Positions 63,800 to 64,000 of a stretch of DNA of 64,000 nt are shown piece by piece. The DNA is from Clavaria fumosa (Eukaryota > Basidiomycota > Agaricomycetes > Agaricales > Clavariaceae), in contig OX637799.1 in assembly GCA_951802425.1 (NCBI GenBank), positions 496,001 through 560,000 on the forward strand. The letters run 5' to 3'. How positions within the stretch are numbered: position 1 is the stretch's first letter; the number at the start of each line of letters is the position of its first letter. The position numbers and the translations under genes were made by a program. The notes beneath the pieces are model-generated. The model was not told where the DNA came from. It searched no databases and saw only the letters and a list, made by a program, of their open reading frames with translations.

Positions 63800-64000
63800 T
63801 GTCTGAACTATGCTACAAGGCTGAGAACCATTGGCCAGCTCTAATTACTGTGTGAGAGTCCATTTTTGCTGTGAGGACAAGTGTTGATTACTGTTATGTT
63901 GATTACTCATCTGTTGATTGACCCTCAGAAGGAAATTCTGCTCAGTTTCAATGCACAACCTAAATGATGAGTGCTTGATGGCTATTTGACATCTACCTTT
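63800..64000. other. Right flank; no gene seen
   Basis: Non-coding sequence to the window edge, with three TGTTGATTA-like repeats near 63882-63915. Confidence 0.5.

Overview
The window looks like a transposon-dense stretch of an Agaricomycete (mushroom-forming basidiomycete) genome. Short GT-AG introns, Ty3/gypsy chromoviruses, Agaricomycete-type uncharacterised multi-exon genes, an AMPK beta-like gene and a GH18 chitinase-like gene all point that way. There is no bacterial operon, CRISPR array or rRNA. Letters A-F and H below are my own labels for the mobile elements.

Layout. 0.3-2.2 kb: a decaying multi-exon gene of unknown function, bracketed by two related palindromes. 2.8-4.1 kb: a degenerate repeat array. 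4.1-12.4 kb: Ty3/gypsy element F (minus strand, dead), holding an 881-bp TIR insertion and an antisense gene with a Zn2Cys6-like cysteine cluster. 13.0-16.5 kb: Ty3/gypsy element A (plus), hit by a 413-bp hAT-type foldback MITE and joined in frame at 16,521/16,522 to an uncharacterised Agaricomycete gene (to 18.5 kb). 19.1-23.6 kb: a GC-rich host island with a damaged SNF1/AMPK beta-subunit gene and an apparently intact GH18 chitinase-like gene whose catalytic Glu is Gln. 23.9-30.4 kb: a hAT-type element containing gypsy element B. 30.4-33.8 kb: gene-poor repeats (copia LTR remnant, minisatellite, tRNA-like SINE head, zinc-knuckle fragment, another LTR/gag remnant). 33.8-42.1 kb: a truncated Ty1/copia element with gypsy element C in its 5' LTR region. 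42.5-59.7 kb: gypsy element D. Its 3' LTR is split by a Tc1/mariner element, which is itself split by gypsy element E; a 743-bp TRIM sits in D's gag. 59.9-63.8 kb: DNA transposon H, apparently intact.

The nesting is supported by target-site duplications read directly from the sequence: CATGT (B), GATCC (C), CAGCA (D), TA (Tc1), CCCCT (E), TGGTG (TRIM), 8-bp repeats (two hAT-type elements) and TA (H). D's interrupted 3' LTR reassembles to 582 bp, exactly the length of its 5' LTR, and the hAT insertion site has an empty-site paralogue inside the window.

Best candidates for new biology: (1) element H, one spliced gene joining a Ulp1-type SUMO-protease-like domain to a helix-turn-helix and a DDE_1/pogo-like transposase between TA-flanked TIRs; (2) an antisense Zn2Cys6-like accessory gene in the same place in two gypsy elements (E and F), between pol and the 3' LTR; (3) a TRIM with consensus RNA polymerase III A and B boxes straddling its LTR/internal boundary; (4) a -1 frameshift heptamer at the gag-pol overlap of E.
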